Of a stretch of 64,000 nucleotides of DNA, positions 63,967 to 64,000 are shown piece by piece. Position 1 is the stretch's first letter, and the number at the start of each line of letters is the position of its first letter. The notes under the pieces were generated by a model, which had not been told where the DNA came from, did not search any database, and saw nothing but the letters and a program-made list of their open reading frames with translations. The position numbers and the translations under genes are program-made. The DNA is from Ectobacillus funiculus (lineage in GTDB: Bacteria; Bacillota; Bacilli; Bacillales; Bacillaceae_G), in the NCBI RefSeq assembly GCF_004138295.1, contig NZ_SCFM01000002.1, positions 62,001 to 126,000 on the forward strand. Direction: 5' to 3'.

Positions 63967-64000
63967 AATAACAATAGTTAGTTTTTAGAAATGCGGAAAT
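63955..64000 (+). repeat. Dispersed repeat, copy R6 (front only, continues past window)
   Basis: TCCTATAGAATAACAATAGT followed by TAGTTTTTAGAAATGCGGAA, matching the fronts of R3 and R4 (ATAGAATAGCAGAGGTTGG). Confidence 0.6.

Overview
The window reads as chromosomal DNA of a low-GC, endospore-former-type Firmicute (order Bacillales). Supporting signs are purine-rich Shine-Dalgarno sites, many TTG/GTG starts, U-tract terminators, GabP/RocA/PutB/RocG-type genes resembling Bacillus proteins, and a CtaG/DUF2243 pair. The genus cannot be fixed from this sequence alone. No rRNA, tRNA or CRISPR array was seen.

Layout. (1) 1-7.8 kb: an accessory chaperone locus with three Hsp70-like proteins, a GrpE-like protein with a coiled coil, and a membrane pseudokinase with TcaA-type extracellular domains. 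A CwlD-like amidase, a YARHG-domain protein and a lipoprotein follow (7.9-11.2 kb). (2) 11.2-12.7 kb: a gene-poor stretch holding a 53-codon helical peptide gene whose ribosome-binding site and start have been duplicated in tandem. (3) 12.7-14.1 kb: CtaG and DUF2243 membrane proteins. (4) 14.4-21.2 kb: an ethanolamine operon (eutW-eutV-eutA-eutB-eutC-eat) with an ANTAR-type antiterminator site before eutA. It has no microcompartment shell genes, and EutC is N-terminally short. (5) 21.2-22.7 kb: gene debris and dispersed repeats. (6) 22.7-35.0 kb: the most unusual block. It contains an ATP-grasp ligase, two paralogous large proteins of unrecognised family with a papain-like Gln-Cys-His-Asn signature, argC-argJ-argB-argD, an amidohydrolase and a divergent GNAT acetyltransferase with a 13-bp perfect inverted-repeat operator. 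carAB, argF and argGH are absent, so a dedicated ornithine-derived product pathway is possible. (7) 35.0-38.8 kb: repeats, a short-chain dehydrogenase, small ORFs, an IS3-family fragment and an internally deleted regulator pseudogene. (8) 39.1-53.0 kb: a glutamate/proline/GABA catabolic island with two rocA paralogues, glutamate dehydrogenase, gabP, putB, a degenerate NtrC-like regulator, an intact sigma-54 activator and a class III aminotransferase behind a -24/-12 promoter. (9) 53.2-54.7 kb: a graveyard of gene fragments and an IS200/IS605-like end abutting an RND pump. (10) 54.7-64 kb: the RND pump, two divergent secreted phosphoesterases, a ClC-channel relic and a gene cut at its 5' end by a dispersed repeat.

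How it fits together. The catabolic islands feed ethanolamine (acetaldehyde + ammonia), proline, ornithine/arginine-derived P5C and probably GABA into glutamate and central metabolism. Each has its own specialised regulator: RNA antitermination for eut, NtrC-family proteins for roc/put/gab. The arg-type block is the best candidate for an undescribed biosynthetic system. The Hsp70/GrpE/pseudokinase locus is the best candidate for an undescribed envelope-linked chaperone system.
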